The notes under the pieces: model-generated
Seen by the model: the letters and a program-made list of their open reading frames with translations, nothing else
Databases searched by the model: none
Told to the model about the DNA's origin: nothing
DNA from: Ignavibacteria bacterium
GTDB lineage: Bacteria; Bacteroidota; Ignavibacteria; Kapaibacteriales; UBA4661
Length of the DNA stretch: 64,000 nt
Assembly: GCA_013298775.1 (NCBI GenBank)
Contig: JAAFIV010000016.1
Span: forward strand, 1-64,000
Direction: 5' to 3'
Made by a program: the position numbers and the translations under genes
Shown here: positions 35,073 through 44,567 of the stretch, one piece after another
How positions within the stretch are numbered: position 1 is the stretch's first letter
How the letters are laid out: every line of letters begins with the position of its first letter

Positions 35073-37130
35073 TTACACTTGAGGCAATTCCACAATAAAC
35101 GCCGCCCCTTTGCCCAATTCACTTTCACACCAGACACGCCCCTGCATTGCCTCCACAAGTTTTTTCACAATGGATAGCCCCAGACCCGTTGAATGCTCGC
35201 CTCCGGTGGGTTGTGCAGTGAGGCGAACAAATTTCCCAAAGAGCTTTTTTTGGTCTTCTGGGGAAATTCCAGGACCTTCGTCTTTCACCACAAGTAAAAG
35301 ATAGGAAGACTCAGGAATGAGCGAGGTAAAATGGTGCGCTTTCGCGCTCGCAAAACTCAATTTCCCTTCTTCTTGCTTTTCAAAAACTTTCAAGGAAATG
35401 TGTATTGTTTTGCCTTTGGGGGAATATTTTACAGCGTTGGAAATCAGATTTTCTGACACTTGCACGAAAGCATTTCTATCGGCTTGCAGCAGCAGAGAAT
35501 CGTGCTGCGCACGAAATTCCAGTCGAATACCCTTCGCTTCTGCCGACGGTCGAACTTGCTCAAGAACGCTGCGAATAATGCTCACGCTATCAAGTGCTTG
35601 GGGGGATAACATCAAAACCCCCGACTCAAGCGCATTGACATCCAGCAAATTTTCAATTAACCCAAACATTCGCTTCGAGGCGGTAATGATTTGGTCAATA
35701 ATTTGTTCTGTATTTTCATTCCAAGCCCGCTCCATTAAAAGGATATGCGTCAGACCTTGAATTCCCGCAAGAGGATTTTTTAAGTCGTGCGCAACAATTC
35801 CCATGAGTTCGTTTTTCTCCAGATTTGCTTTTGCGAGTTCTTCATTTCGTAGGGAAATCTCAACATTGAAGCGTGAAATTTCCTCTGCCTGTTGCTGAAG
35901 TTCGTCTTGCTGCTTCAAAATTTCTTGATTCTTGAGCTTCAAAGCCGCTTCCGAGCGTTGTTTAAGACGAAAGCGATTCCAAAATAAAATCGCCAACACG
36001 CCCAGCATTACCACACCAACAAGAAGGCTGTTTCGTATGAAATGTTGGTTGCGCGTTGTCTCTCGCAAAAGCGCGATTTCTTGGCTTTGCTCCTCTTCTT
36101 GGTGAATGGCAGAAAGCGCAGCAATGCGGTTCGCGCCTTGTTCGCTAAACATAGAATCGTTGTACTTTTTCTGCAACCGTTGATAGCGCAAGGCTTCGGG
36201 GAAATTTTTCTTTGCTTCGGTCAGCAAGGTATATTCTTCGTAGCTATCGCGAATAAACTCCAACGACCCTAGTTCTTCAGCTCGCGAAAGGGCTTCTTTC
36301 AAGGCTTTTTCCGCATCCACAAAGCGGTCTTGTGTGCGCTGCGAGGCAGCAATGGTGAGCAATGCAGAAATCGCATACCGCTTTTCGCCAATGGCATTGC
36401 AAATCAATAACCCGCGTGTGGCAAAGTTCAGCGCGTCGTCGTTTTTTCCCTGTTTTGCTCTTGTTTGACCAAGATTGAGAAACGTGAGCGCGGCGTATTC
36501 GGTAGATGTGGTTTCGGAACAAAACTCAAGCGCACGCTCGTACCAGACGATTGCGGAATCAAAGCGGTTTTGATAGAAAAATGTCCCCCCAATATTGTTC
36601 AAAGAAAGCACCGTGAGATTCGTATCATTCAGTTCTCTCGCCTTGCCGAGTGCTTTTTCAAAATAGCTTTTTGCCAATCCATAGTTTCGCTGAAAAACAT
36701 AGACATTCCCAATTTGCCGCGTGAGAATGCACATTTGCCGATGGAGTTTTCGTTGGTCGGCTGCACTTGGGTCTTTCATGGAAAGCATTACTTTTTCTGT
36801 TAAACGGTACCCTTCAAGTGAGTACCGCAGGGATTCCTCAAATAAGCCCTGCACCCACACGGTATAGCCAAGTATTGTGAGTGCTTGTGCTTGACGCGAA
36901 GGATTATCTGCCGACAAAGCACGATTGTATGCGGCTTGTGCAAACGCACGCGCTTTTTTGGGTTCGCGGGCGCGTAAAAACTCTGCTTGCGAGAGCAGGG
37001 AATCAATTCCCATTGAGCGAATTTGGTCAGAATATAAGATATTCCCTTGTGTTTGAGCCACAGCACGTGGGCAATGTTCAACGCAGAGTACCAATGCACA
37101 TACAAACAACATAGCAGAGACCGACTGCAT
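35073..37130 (-). CDS. TPR-containing sensor histidine kinase
   Basis: From ATG 37130 the protein has 685 residues. In-frame ATGs up to 37226 exist, but residues MQSVSAMLFVCALVLCVEHC and the following AVAQ make a proper signal peptide only from here. A periplasmic TPR array (about 40-330) is followed by a short coiled coil, one transmembrane segment (about 368-386), another coiled coil, a HisKA domain with H448 in GIVAHDLKNPL, and an HATPase with N-box ENLISNAVKYS, G1 DEGPGIS and G2 STGLGLSIVKK. Intact and probably active. No response regulator lies beside it. The C-terminal 60 residues are almost the same as those of the kinases at 54399 and 60328. Confidence 0.92.
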   Translation of the reverse strand: MQSVSAMLFVCALVLCVEHCPRAVAQTQGNILYSDQIRSMGIDSLLSQAEFLRAREPKKARAFAQAAYNRALSADNPSRQAQALTILGYTVWVQGLFEESLRYSLEGYRLTEKVMLSMKDPSAADQRKLHRQMCILTRQIGNVYVFQRNYGLAKSYFEKALGKARELNDTNLTVLSLNNIGGTFFYQNRFDSAIVWYERALEFCSETTSTEYAALTFLNLGQTRAKQGKNDDALNFATRGLLICNAIGEKRYAISALLTIAASQRTQDRFVDAEKALKEALSRAEELGSLEFIRDSYEEYTLLTEAKKNFPEALRYQRLQKKYNDSMFSEQGANRIAALSAIHQEEEQSQEIALLRETTRNQHFIRNSLLVGVVMLGVLAILFWNRFRLKQRSEAALKLKNQEILKQQDELQQQAEEISRFNVEISLRNEELAKANLEKNELMGIVAHDLKNPLAGIQGLTHILLMERAWNENTEQIIDQIITASKRMFGLIENLLDVNALESGVLMLSPQALDSVSIIRSVLEQVRPSAEAKGIRLEFRAQHDSLLLQADRNAFVQVSENLISNAVKYSPKGKTIHISLKVFEKQEEGKLSFASAKAHHFTSLIPESSYLLLVVKDEGPGISPEDQKKLFGKFVRLTAQPTGGEHSTGLGLSIVKKLVEAMQGRVWCESELGKGAAFIVELPQV

Positions 37131-37251
37131 CCAAAAGAAGCAGCATTTGTTGATTTGGTCAAAAGTATGGAATCTCTGTTTCAGCATTCTGTTGTAGCGT
37201 TCTGTTTCAGCATTCTGTTTAAGCATGATACCTCATCAATAAACTCTTTTC

Positions 37252-37393
37252 GTAACTGGTCAGGTCATCTCGTCGGGCGGCTGTTATCACGAGTACAGTA
37301 GCCGTCCGGCGAGTATATCTGCGACGTGTTCCAAAAGCAGAACCCGCCGGACGGTCAAGAAACCGCCCGACGAGATAGTACCTGACCAGTTAC
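37252..37393. repeat. 142-bp long inverted repeat upstream of a kinase gene
   Basis: The arms gtaactggtcaggt (37252) and acctgaccagttac (ending 37393) are perfect inverses. Inside them, catctcgtcgggcggct pairs with accgcccgacgagat, and gccgtccggcg pairs with cgccggacggt. A strong cruciform or hairpin is possible. I see no other copy in the window. Confidence 0.85.
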
Positions 37394-37429
37394 CTCTTTT
37401 CCACGAATAGCGTGAACACAAGCGCGTAT

Positions 37430-39439
37430 TTACTGGGCTTTGGGAAGCATAATGTAAAACGTAGCTCCTCTGCCGAGCGTAGAATTTACCCCAATTTCAC
37501 CATTCATTTGGCGAATAAGCTCTTTGCAAATTGCCAAGCCCAAGCCCGTAGAAGACTCGCCACCAGTGGGTTTTGCCGAGAGGCGTGCAAATTTTTCAAA
37601 AACTTTTGTTTTATCGTCGTCGCTCAAGCCTGGTCCTTCATCACGAATATCTATACGAATTTTTTCGGCTTCCTGGGCTTGTTCGGTACATGACAGTGAT
37701 TGTATCTTGACGACAACTTTCGCGCCAATTGGTGAAAATTTTATTGCATTAGAAAGGAGGTTTTCCATCACTTGGGTAAAAGCTCGTTCATCAGCAATAA
37801 GCCTCCAACGCATGATTTCATCGGCTGTTGGCTCAATGAGCATGGAGATTTGTTTCTTGGAAGCAACTGTTTCAAACCGCGTGAGCATTTCAACAACACG
37901 CTCTACGGGAATGTTCTTTGGGTACAGCGAAACCGCTCCGCTTTCGAGTTTATTCACATCCAACAAATCCTGCACAAGTTGGTTCATAAACTCGGCAGAT
38001 TGAATAATTCGCTGCGTAAGCGTTGGTATTGCTGTTGCTTGCAGACCGCTTCCCCCCTTATTTCCAAACTGATGGTCAATCATATCGGCACTCATCATTA
38101 TCTGTGTGAGTGGATTTTTCAGGTCGTGCGAAACAATGCCCAAAAAGGTATTTTTAAGTTTGTTTGCCTCTGCCAGGTCGTGATTCCCTTTTTGAAGAAG
38201 GTGATTTGCATGTTGGAGTTCCATTGCGAGCTGCTCGAGACGCGTCTTTTGCTCACGAAGTGTTAGCTCAGTACGCTTTTTAAGTTGAAATAGCACAAAC
38301 AAAACAACAATAACAACGCACAAAGCCGAGATAATAGCAGCCGCGACCCAGGCTTGATATTTGCGCTCTTGCTCACCTAAACGCTTTGCAAAATCATTTT
38401 TCAGCGACTCGCTGGTAACAGCACTTTGCGTAGAAAAAATCGAATCTCGAATGTTATGAAAAAGCTGATAATACCGATACGCACCACGATAATCACGAAG
38501 AGAATCGGCAATTTCAGCACGAATACGATACAACGCAATGCGTGTAATGTGTAAGTGCATTTTTTCAATATACGTTTCCGCAGAATCCAGTGCTAATGAG
38601 GCTTCCTGATACCTTTTCTTGGGGAGATATATTTTTGCAAACGCTAAATACAATTCCGGAATAAAACGTTGATTGGGGCTTGCTTTCAGGTATGTGGAGG
38701 CTCGTTGAAGAGCCACAAGTGCGCTATCTTGTAAACCGTAATAGGAGAAAGCGGAGGCAAGCCGTAATTGAAGATACCCCAAAACAAAGTATTCATGCGA
38801 CATTTGAGACGGATTCTTTGACATTTCTCGTAATGCTTGGTAAGCTAGTTCTAAGGACAAGGCTGGATTCTTCTTTTTGGTTGCTAGTTCTGAAAAACCA
38901 CTTAAAGAATTCGCAATCATTAAAGAATCGTTCATGGATTTACCAAGTTCCAACGCGGTCGAGAGATACGTATTTGCTCGGTCAAATAATGAGTTTTGAA
39001 TAGACATTGAGCCTATCGAAAGCGACAGAAATGCTCGCCAAAAATCATTTTTTAACTCTTCTGCCATGCGCAGGGCTTGAAAAAAATGTTCGTACATCGC
39101 GCTACTTTCGCCCTTGCGACCATATGCACGACCAATCGTCCATTCGGCATACATACAACTTGCGTTATCGCCTTGCGCTTGGCGTTCCCGTAAACGCTGG
39201 GAAGCGAAGGCAATTGTGGAATCTAAGAAGCCATTGTTCAGCAATGTTTCGGCTGCTTCATAGAAATTTGCATCGGGACGACTAGGGAAAGGCAAGGTTG
39301 CAAACTGTGAGTATTCAAATTGAAATGGTAATTCTTGCGCATGAGTATTCATGCCGCTTTTCAAGAAAAAAACTGCACCCAATACACTCCATACACACAT
39401 CCTTTGTAGCCAAGGCAGAATGCCCCTAAAACGCTCCAT
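37430..39439 (-). CDS. TPR-containing sensor histidine kinase
   Basis: From ATG 39439 the protein has 669 residues. An upstream in-frame TTG exists but gives a worse leader. It has a signal peptide ending near NTHAQ, a periplasmic TPR-like helical region (about 55-345), a transmembrane segment (about 363-385), a coiled coil, HisKA with H438 in GIVSHDLKNPL, and HATPase with N-box ENLLSNAIKFS, G1 DEGPGLS and G2 STGLGLAICKE. Catalytic residues are complete. The ending NSTLGRGATFYIMLPKAQ differs from the common CESELGKGATFIVELP tail, so it is an older paralogue than its neighbour at 35073. Confidence 0.92.
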   Translation of the reverse strand: MERFRGILPWLQRMCVWSVLGAVFFLKSGMNTHAQELPFQFEYSQFATLPFPSRPDANFYEAAETLLNNGFLDSTIAFASQRLRERQAQGDNASCMYAEWTIGRAYGRKGESSAMYEHFFQALRMAEELKNDFWRAFLSLSIGSMSIQNSLFDRANTYLSTALELGKSMNDSLMIANSLSGFSELATKKKNPALSLELAYQALREMSKNPSQMSHEYFVLGYLQLRLASAFSYYGLQDSALVALQRASTYLKASPNQRFIPELYLAFAKIYLPKKRYQEASLALDSAETYIEKMHLHITRIALYRIRAEIADSLRDYRGAYRYYQLFHNIRDSIFSTQSAVTSESLKNDFAKRLGEQERKYQAWVAAAIISALCVVIVVLFVLFQLKKRTELTLREQKTRLEQLAMELQHANHLLQKGNHDLAEANKLKNTFLGIVSHDLKNPLTQIMMSADMIDHQFGNKGGSGLQATAIPTLTQRIIQSAEFMNQLVQDLLDVNKLESGAVSLYPKNIPVERVVEMLTRFETVASKKQISMLIEPTADEIMRWRLIADERAFTQVMENLLSNAIKFSPIGAKVVVKIQSLSCTEQAQEAEKIRIDIRDEGPGLSDDDKTKVFEKFARLSAKPTGGESSTGLGLAICKELIRQMNGEIGVNSTLGRGATFYIMLPKAQ

Positions 39440-39572
39440 AATGACACCACATCGAAGAAGAGAGAAAATTGGATAACTGATGCTCAAACTACGGAGAACT
39501 CAAGATTTCTCCAAGCATTCAGCACAGAGGCGTGAAAAATTGCAACGATGTTTGCGCATAGTAAAATAGTGA

Positions 39573-39691
39573 GGACTTTCCCAAACGGCTCATTGCAAGC
39601 GGCAGACAAGAGTGTCTGCCCTACCGAAGCCAGATGAAACCTACGTTAATGGTAACACAGACACTCTTGTCTGCGCCATTTGCGAAAGCCC
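39573..39691. repeat. About 119-bp inverted repeat element (family B2), copy 1
   Basis: The outer arms ggactttcccaaa and tttgcgaaagccc and the inner arms ggcagacaagagtgtctgcc and acagacactcttgtctgcgc are inverted. It is homologous, in the opposite orientation, to 58776-58898: both share the outer caatgag segment and the gcgcagacag core. Confidence 0.78.
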
Positions 39692-39730
39692 TAACAATAA
39701 AAGTTCTAACAATAAAAGTTCTGACAATAG
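39691..39730. repeat. 15-bp tandem repeat downstream of the PhoD-like gene
   Basis: Units ctaacaataaaagtt (39691-39705 and 39706-39720) and a partial third, ctgacaatag, directly abut the family B2 element and end 15 bases before the phoD-like stop codon. Confidence 0.85.
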
Positions 39731-39744
39731 TAAAACAATGCTCG

Positions 39745-42078
39745 TTACCGCACAAACACTAGCTCTCGAGCTACGGTTTGAAATGGTGTGGAAAGTACGA
39801 TTCTATATTGCCCAGAAGGTATCTGCAAGCGTGCAATGTCCACAAGGAGCGTCATCGAACCTTGTTGCAGTTCGTTGTCCACCAGTACCGCTTGCGTTCT
39901 GCCTTGCGCATCCAGAAGCTGCACTCGCACAGGGATTGGCGAATGCACGAAATAATTGAGATATACTGTGTTCACCACTGGGTTTGGATAGGCTGAAAGC
40001 ATTGTCAAATCTGATGTTGTTTGCAATGCTTTGGGGAGTAGGCTTATGGCAAAGGTATTTCCACGCGGTATGGGCGGAGCAGGAACGGCAGATTGTCCTT
40101 TACCGGAAGACGGCGCAGATACTCGTTGCAAAGCGGATTCCCCAGAGCGCGTTACAAAGCCAGCACCAAAGCGTTCTTTGCTTGAGCGTGCAAGAATCGT
40201 ATCAACAAACCAGTAATCACCTTGCATGCGGTCGGAACGGAAGTCCAGCAGCGTATAACCATGGTCGGTGAGATTTTGAAATTTCATAAAGGAATTCTGT
40301 TCATTAAGTAAGTCCGTGAGTGCTGTAAGGGATGTTGGTGTTGCCGCTTGTGCAATCGCAACAGCGTGGAAATACGCCGCAGAATGAGGAAGAAAATTGC
40401 GTAATTGATTAAAGAAAAAATTCCGAAAACCACCATACAAATTTTCATCAAAATTTCCTGATGTAATACTTGGCGACATAAATTCTACCGCCATATTCGG
40501 AATAGCACCACCCGAAGAATCAGCAAGTAAGCGGGTTTCCAAAGCGAATGCTGTATGAAAATCACCTGTGCCAATCACCAAATTTTTGATGGCATTATCC
40601 GAACAAAACTGCATAAAACGGCGGCGTTCGCGGGGGTAATTCGACCACACATCGCCATAGAACGCATCTTCAAGGGTTTCGCGGAGCTGCGTTGCAAAAG
40701 GCATAAGCCAAACCGAGTATTTGCTGATGAAGTTTGCATCGAAGCCGCGCACAGAGATTGGCGAAAACATGACCTGATTTCCAAGCAATTTCCATGTTGC
40801 ACGGGAATTCTTCACCCCCGATGTAAGCCAGTCGTACTGCGCCTTTCCAAGTAATGTGCGGGTTGGAGAATTGATAAGCGAGTCGCGTTTTGCTTTTTCA
40901 GATTCGGAAGTAATCGGGGAAATCTGCGCCTCACGAGCTTCCAAACGGGTATCGAGCATAAACACATCTACCAAACGCCCTACCGAAAAGCGGCGGCGAA
41001 TGAGCGTATCGGCATTTTCTCGCGTCGGCATCCATTCGTACACAACTCGCTTCGATATTGCCTTGCGAATCGCCCACGGACCCTCTGTTGCAGGTGTATG
41101 ATTCTCCGCTCCATCTATGTAGGAATCATTGGTTGATTCGTGGTCGTCCCAAATATGCACCATCGGATGTTGCTGGTGAAGACGCATTAAATCTGGGTCG
41201 AGACGGTATTGGCTATATCGCGAGCGGTAATCGGCAAGAGAAACAATCTCATTTGTGGGCATGCTCACGCGACCAAGTTTTTTACCACTTTCCCCGCCGT
41301 AGCTAGTTTCAGAGGCATTGTATTCGTAAATATAATCGCCCAAATGCAACACCACATCAAGGTCGTTGCGCTCGGCAATGCGAGAATACGCATTGAAAAA
41401 CCCATGCGGATAACTACTACACGACATTATCACAACGCGAACATGCTGATTTTGTGCGGTGTCGGCGGGCAAGGTTTTCGTGCGCCCAATAATGGAGCGT
41501 TGTCCAAGCCCAATAAAACGATAATAATAGGTTTTATCAGCCTCCAAACCTGTAACATCGAGCTTCACGGTATAATCTCGCTCGGCATTTGTGCGCACTT
41601 CCCCGCTTTTTACAATACGCGAAAACGACGTATCAAGGGCAAGCTCGTAGCGAACAAGCAGCGTCGTATCTCGCTCTGGGGTGATGCGCGTCCAAAGAAT
41701 AACGCGGTCTGCAAGGGGGTCGCCAGAGGCAACACCATGATAGAAAGGCTTCAAGGCTTGATTGAGCGTGGATTCATGCGCCTCCGCGCTTGGTAATTTT
41801 TCTAACGATAACCGCGCAACTTGGCTTGCAAGCTGGCTATTTTGCTTCGGAACACGCTTGTCAATCAAGGAAAAATCAGAAGTTTTCTCGGAAGTTTTCT
41901 GTGAAGTTTTCTCGGAAGTTTTCTCGGAAGTTTCCCTGGTCGAGTCGGTCTTTGCAGCTATATTCGCGAGGAAGAGATGTTCCTTTGAAAGCTCTTGAGA
42001 AAACAGAGAAGAAGGTTGTATTACGCAGAAGAAAATGACAACAAGAGCCGATATATGCTGGAGTTGTGGGAATTGCAT
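39745..42078 (-). CDS. Exported PhoD-like alkaline phosphatase with T9SS-type C-terminal domain
   Basis: From ATG 42078 the protein has 777 residues: signal peptide (to LFSQ, about 28), a low-complexity patch of TSEK-type repeats (about 50-67), a PhoD N-terminal domain (HGVASGDPLADRVILWTRIT), and a metallophosphatase core with SCSSYPHGFFN, LHLGDYIYEY, HIWDDHESTND and GTGDFHTAFA. The C-terminal ~80 residues (SAYPNPVVNTVYLNYF ... SGQYRIVL) are a type IX secretion sorting domain, so the enzyme is probably exported across the outer membrane and cell-surface bound or released. PhoD enzymes take phosphate from phosphodiesters such as teichoic acid. It is the only plainly non-signalling enzyme in a run of sensor genes. 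Confidence 0.92.
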   Translation of the reverse strand: MQFPQLQHISALVVIFFCVIQPSSLFSQELSKEHLFLANIAAKTDSTRETSEKTSEKTSQKTSEKTSDFSLIDKRVPKQNSQLASQVARLSLEKLPSAEAHESTLNQALKPFYHGVASGDPLADRVILWTRITPERDTTLLVRYELALDTSFSRIVKSGEVRTNAERDYTVKLDVTGLEADKTYYYRFIGLGQRSIIGRTKTLPADTAQNQHVRVVIMSCSSYPHGFFNAYSRIAERNDLDVVLHLGDYIYEYNASETSYGGESGKKLGRVSMPTNEIVSLADYRSRYSQYRLDPDLMRLHQQHPMVHIWDDHESTNDSYIDGAENHTPATEGPWAIRKAISKRVVYEWMPTRENADTLIRRRFSVGRLVDVFMLDTRLEAREAQISPITSESEKAKRDSLINSPTRTLLGKAQYDWLTSGVKNSRATWKLLGNQVMFSPISVRGFDANFISKYSVWLMPFATQLRETLEDAFYGDVWSNYPRERRRFMQFCSDNAIKNLVIGTGDFHTAFALETRLLADSSGGAIPNMAVEFMSPSITSGNFDENLYGGFRNFFFNQLRNFLPHSAAYFHAVAIAQAATPTSLTALTDLLNEQNSFMKFQNLTDHGYTLLDFRSDRMQGDYWFVDTILARSSKERFGAGFVTRSGESALQRVSAPSSGKGQSAVPAPPIPRGNTFAISLLPKALQTTSDLTMLSAYPNPVVNTVYLNYFVHSPIPVRVQLLDAQGRTQAVLVDNELQQGSMTLLVDIARLQIPSGQYRIVLSTPFQTVARELVFVR
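41879..41938. repeat. 12-bp tandem repeat inside the PhoD-like gene
   Basis: Five near-identical units gaagttttctcg (minus strand coding for EKTS-like steps) lie just after the signal peptide codons. They encode a Ser/Thr/Glu/Lys linker between the signal and the phosphatase. The 12-base period keeps the frame, so copy number could vary harmlessly. Confidence 0.9.
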
Positions 42079-42232
42079 GGTAAAGAAATGAAAAGTATAA
42101 TAATGAAAAACTGTACACGATTGCCACTTAGAACATTGCAAACTAAGAATTTTTTTTGAATAAACTTTTTTGAAAAAGTACCGCATTCTTGATTGATAAA
42201 CCATTATTCAGCTTTGCGATTTCTGCTCTTCA

Positions 42233-42316
42233 GTAGCGGCACCGATATTTCTTATCTATAAGTTTTTATGCGGTTTTCAGACGATAAAACACAAACAAAA
42301 ACGTCCGCGCCACTAC
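42233..42316. repeat. Degenerate family B1 repeat, copy 4
   Basis: gtagcggcaccgatatttct at the left and aaacgtccgcgccactac at the right align with the copy at 28118-28197, including the middle tgcggttttcagacgataaa. It is the most eroded member; the inner palindrome is mostly lost. It lies between the PhoD-like gene start and the next kinase gene. Confidence 0.6.
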
Positions 42317-42335
42317 TAACTTTTGCCACTTATGT

Positions 42336-44342
42336 TTATTCAATCCTTATCGGCAATTCCACAATAAACGTTGCACCACGACCCATTTCAGACGTTACCC
42401 AAATACGACCTTCGTGTAAATCAACAATCTTTTTTACTATCGCCAATCCCACGCCATTGGAAGATTCTCCACCAGTGGGCTGCGCACTCAAGCGTTGAAA
42501 AAAGCCAAACAGTTTTGATTGGTCGTCTTCGGTCAAACCGGGTCCTTCGTCTTGAACTTCTACTCGAATAACGTTCCCCATAGCCTGCGCACGCACGTAA
42601 ATCTGCTTTTCTGCGGGAGAATATTTTATAGCATTGGAAAGAAGATTATCAAATACCTGTTGTAAACGCCCTGAATCGCCGATTATTTCGAGGTGGTTAT
42701 CAATCTCCGTGCGTATTGTTTGTTGCTTTTTTGAAGCCGCGTAGGTAAATCTATCGCTCACACTAATTAACAACGCCGAGAGCGAAAATCTATCATACAC
42801 GATGTGAATTTTCCCTAAATCCAACGATGCTGAATCAAGGACATTTTTTACGAGAGTAAGCATCCCATCTGCTGATTGATGAAGTTTCCGAACCATAGAA
42901 GAAACAGCATCCGGATTTTCTTTCTCCATTTCGGCGAGGTCGGCATACGCGATAATTTGCGACAAGGGATTTTTGAGGTCGTGCGCAGCGATAGACAGCA
43001 TCTGCGTTTTGAAGCGATTTGCTTCTTCGAGTGCTGCGTTGGTGTTGTTTAGTTCCGCCGTGCGCTCGGCTACTGCTTGCTCAAGAACGCTTGCTTGCTG
43101 GCGTTTGAGAATGTTAATGCGGTCGGCAAGGGCAAAAGAAAGGAGCAATGTCTCCAATGCGGCACCAACAATGGGTATATGGTCTGCACGCCACGAAAAG
43201 GGAATAATTCCAATCGTTGAAAGACTACGCAACATACTTCCCAGTAAAAACACACTCCACCCAGCAACAAAAAATCGCGCAGGACGGTAGCCAGACCGCA
43301 TAGAGACTATTCCTACAACTATCAAAATGACACAGACAACCCCAATCATTATCGCAATCGTAGGAGCCATTATCGAAAACGGAGCAATAAATGTTAGTGC
43401 GATAATGATACAGTGAAAGACAATCACACCATACAAAACATTATCTGCCCACACCGAATACTCCTTTGGACGCAAAAAATGACGAGCAAACAACACCGCG
43501 CATAAGGAAGAAACGGGCATGGAAAAAGGCAGAATACGAATCCAGTGTATTTGAGAACTTTGAATAAAGACAGCACCCAAGCCCTTGATAGCGATATTCG
43601 ACAGCAAAAACATGAGTACATAACACACATAGTACAAATAATACCGTTCACGAACAGAAATAGCCAGAAAAAGATTGTAGCATGCCATCGCAGCCATAAC
43701 ACCATATAACAAGCCGTAGAGCAGATATTCAACAATGGTTAATCGTTCAAAGGCGCGAGGCGTGTACAATTTCAACGGAACAATCATTGCGCTTTGGGTT
43801 TGAACTCGAAGGTAACAGGTCAGTGTATCAGGAAGTGCATGGGTAATATTTGCAGAATCGTCCAAGGCAAAGACAAAAGAAGGGGAAATAAACTCTCGCT
43901 TCTCAAACGATTCTACCGCCCCACCCCGCTTGACGACAGGGTTTCTCCCATTTCGCAGCACATACAATTCTAATTGATATAAATTCGGGTAGCCCACTTC
44001 CAGAAGCCAGTTGAACGCTTGATTCGGCGGAGCAATAACTTTGAATGTAAACCAATACGTGGAAGGCGTATATCCTTCACTAAAAGCAACACTTCGCAAG
44101 GCTGCAAACCCCTTAAAATCTTGCTTTGCAATGGTGGAAATTGGTACAGTATTCGTTTTGTCTTCAAATACCGCCGTATATGCAGCGAGATTGTACTGCT
44201 CTCCTTCTTGTACAACGACGAGTGGCTCTACAACAAGCGGCATTTGGGCATTTGCATCTGGAAGACAGAGACAGAATTGCGAAAGGAAAAGAATTGAAGT
44301 AAGAACTCCGAGAACACCACGAAACGAGGAACAGCAATACAT
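42336..44342 (-). CDS. 7TMR-DISM sensor histidine kinase
   Basis: From ATG 44342 the protein has 668 residues with a signal peptide MYCCSSFRGVLGVLTSILFL; another ATG at 44396 is possible. A periplasmic beta-rich 7TMR-DISMED2-like domain (about 40-195: STYWFTFKVIAPPNQAFNWLLEV) is followed by seven transmembrane segments (about 205-405), a coiled coil, HisKA with H454 in IAAHDLKNPL, and HATPase with N-box DNLLSNAIKYS, G1 DEGPGLT and G2 SNGVGLAIVKK. It is intact. 7TMR-DISM domains are thought to sense carbohydrate-like ligands. The same architecture recurs at 54399. Confidence 0.93.
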   Translation of the reverse strand: MYCCSSFRGVLGVLTSILFLSQFCLCLPDANAQMPLVVEPLVVVQEGEQYNLAAYTAVFEDKTNTVPISTIAKQDFKGFAALRSVAFSEGYTPSTYWFTFKVIAPPNQAFNWLLEVGYPNLYQLELYVLRNGRNPVVKRGGAVESFEKREFISPSFVFALDDSANITHALPDTLTCYLRVQTQSAMIVPLKLYTPRAFERLTIVEYLLYGLLYGVMAAMACYNLFLAISVRERYYLYYVCYVLMFLLSNIAIKGLGAVFIQSSQIHWIRILPFSMPVSSLCAVLFARHFLRPKEYSVWADNVLYGVIVFHCIIIALTFIAPFSIMAPTIAIMIGVVCVILIVVGIVSMRSGYRPARFFVAGWSVFLLGSMLRSLSTIGIIPFSWRADHIPIVGAALETLLLSFALADRINILKRQQASVLEQAVAERTAELNNTNAALEEANRFKTQMLSIAAHDLKNPLSQIIAYADLAEMEKENPDAVSSMVRKLHQSADGMLTLVKNVLDSASLDLGKIHIVYDRFSLSALLISVSDRFTYAASKKQQTIRTEIDNHLEIIGDSGRLQQVFDNLLSNAIKYSPAEKQIYVRAQAMGNVIRVEVQDEGPGLTEDDQSKLFGFFQRLSAQPTGGESSNGVGLAIVKKIVDLHEGRIWVTSEMGRGATFIVELPIRIE

Positions 44343-44567
44343 GGGAATATTTTGCTTGATAAGGTCACGAAATGGATGTTGGCGTACACAATTCATAATC
44401 AAGTTTTCTCCCAAATAATTTTTTTTCTCCCCGAATGTATGTCACCAATGTACGCCACCAATTTACGCCAAAAGTACGTGCGAACCAAGAATGTGAGAAC
44501 ATTCGCACACAGCATACAGAGGATTGGTACGCGCTATCATCTATTCCAGATTTTTTTGCGAGCCTGT

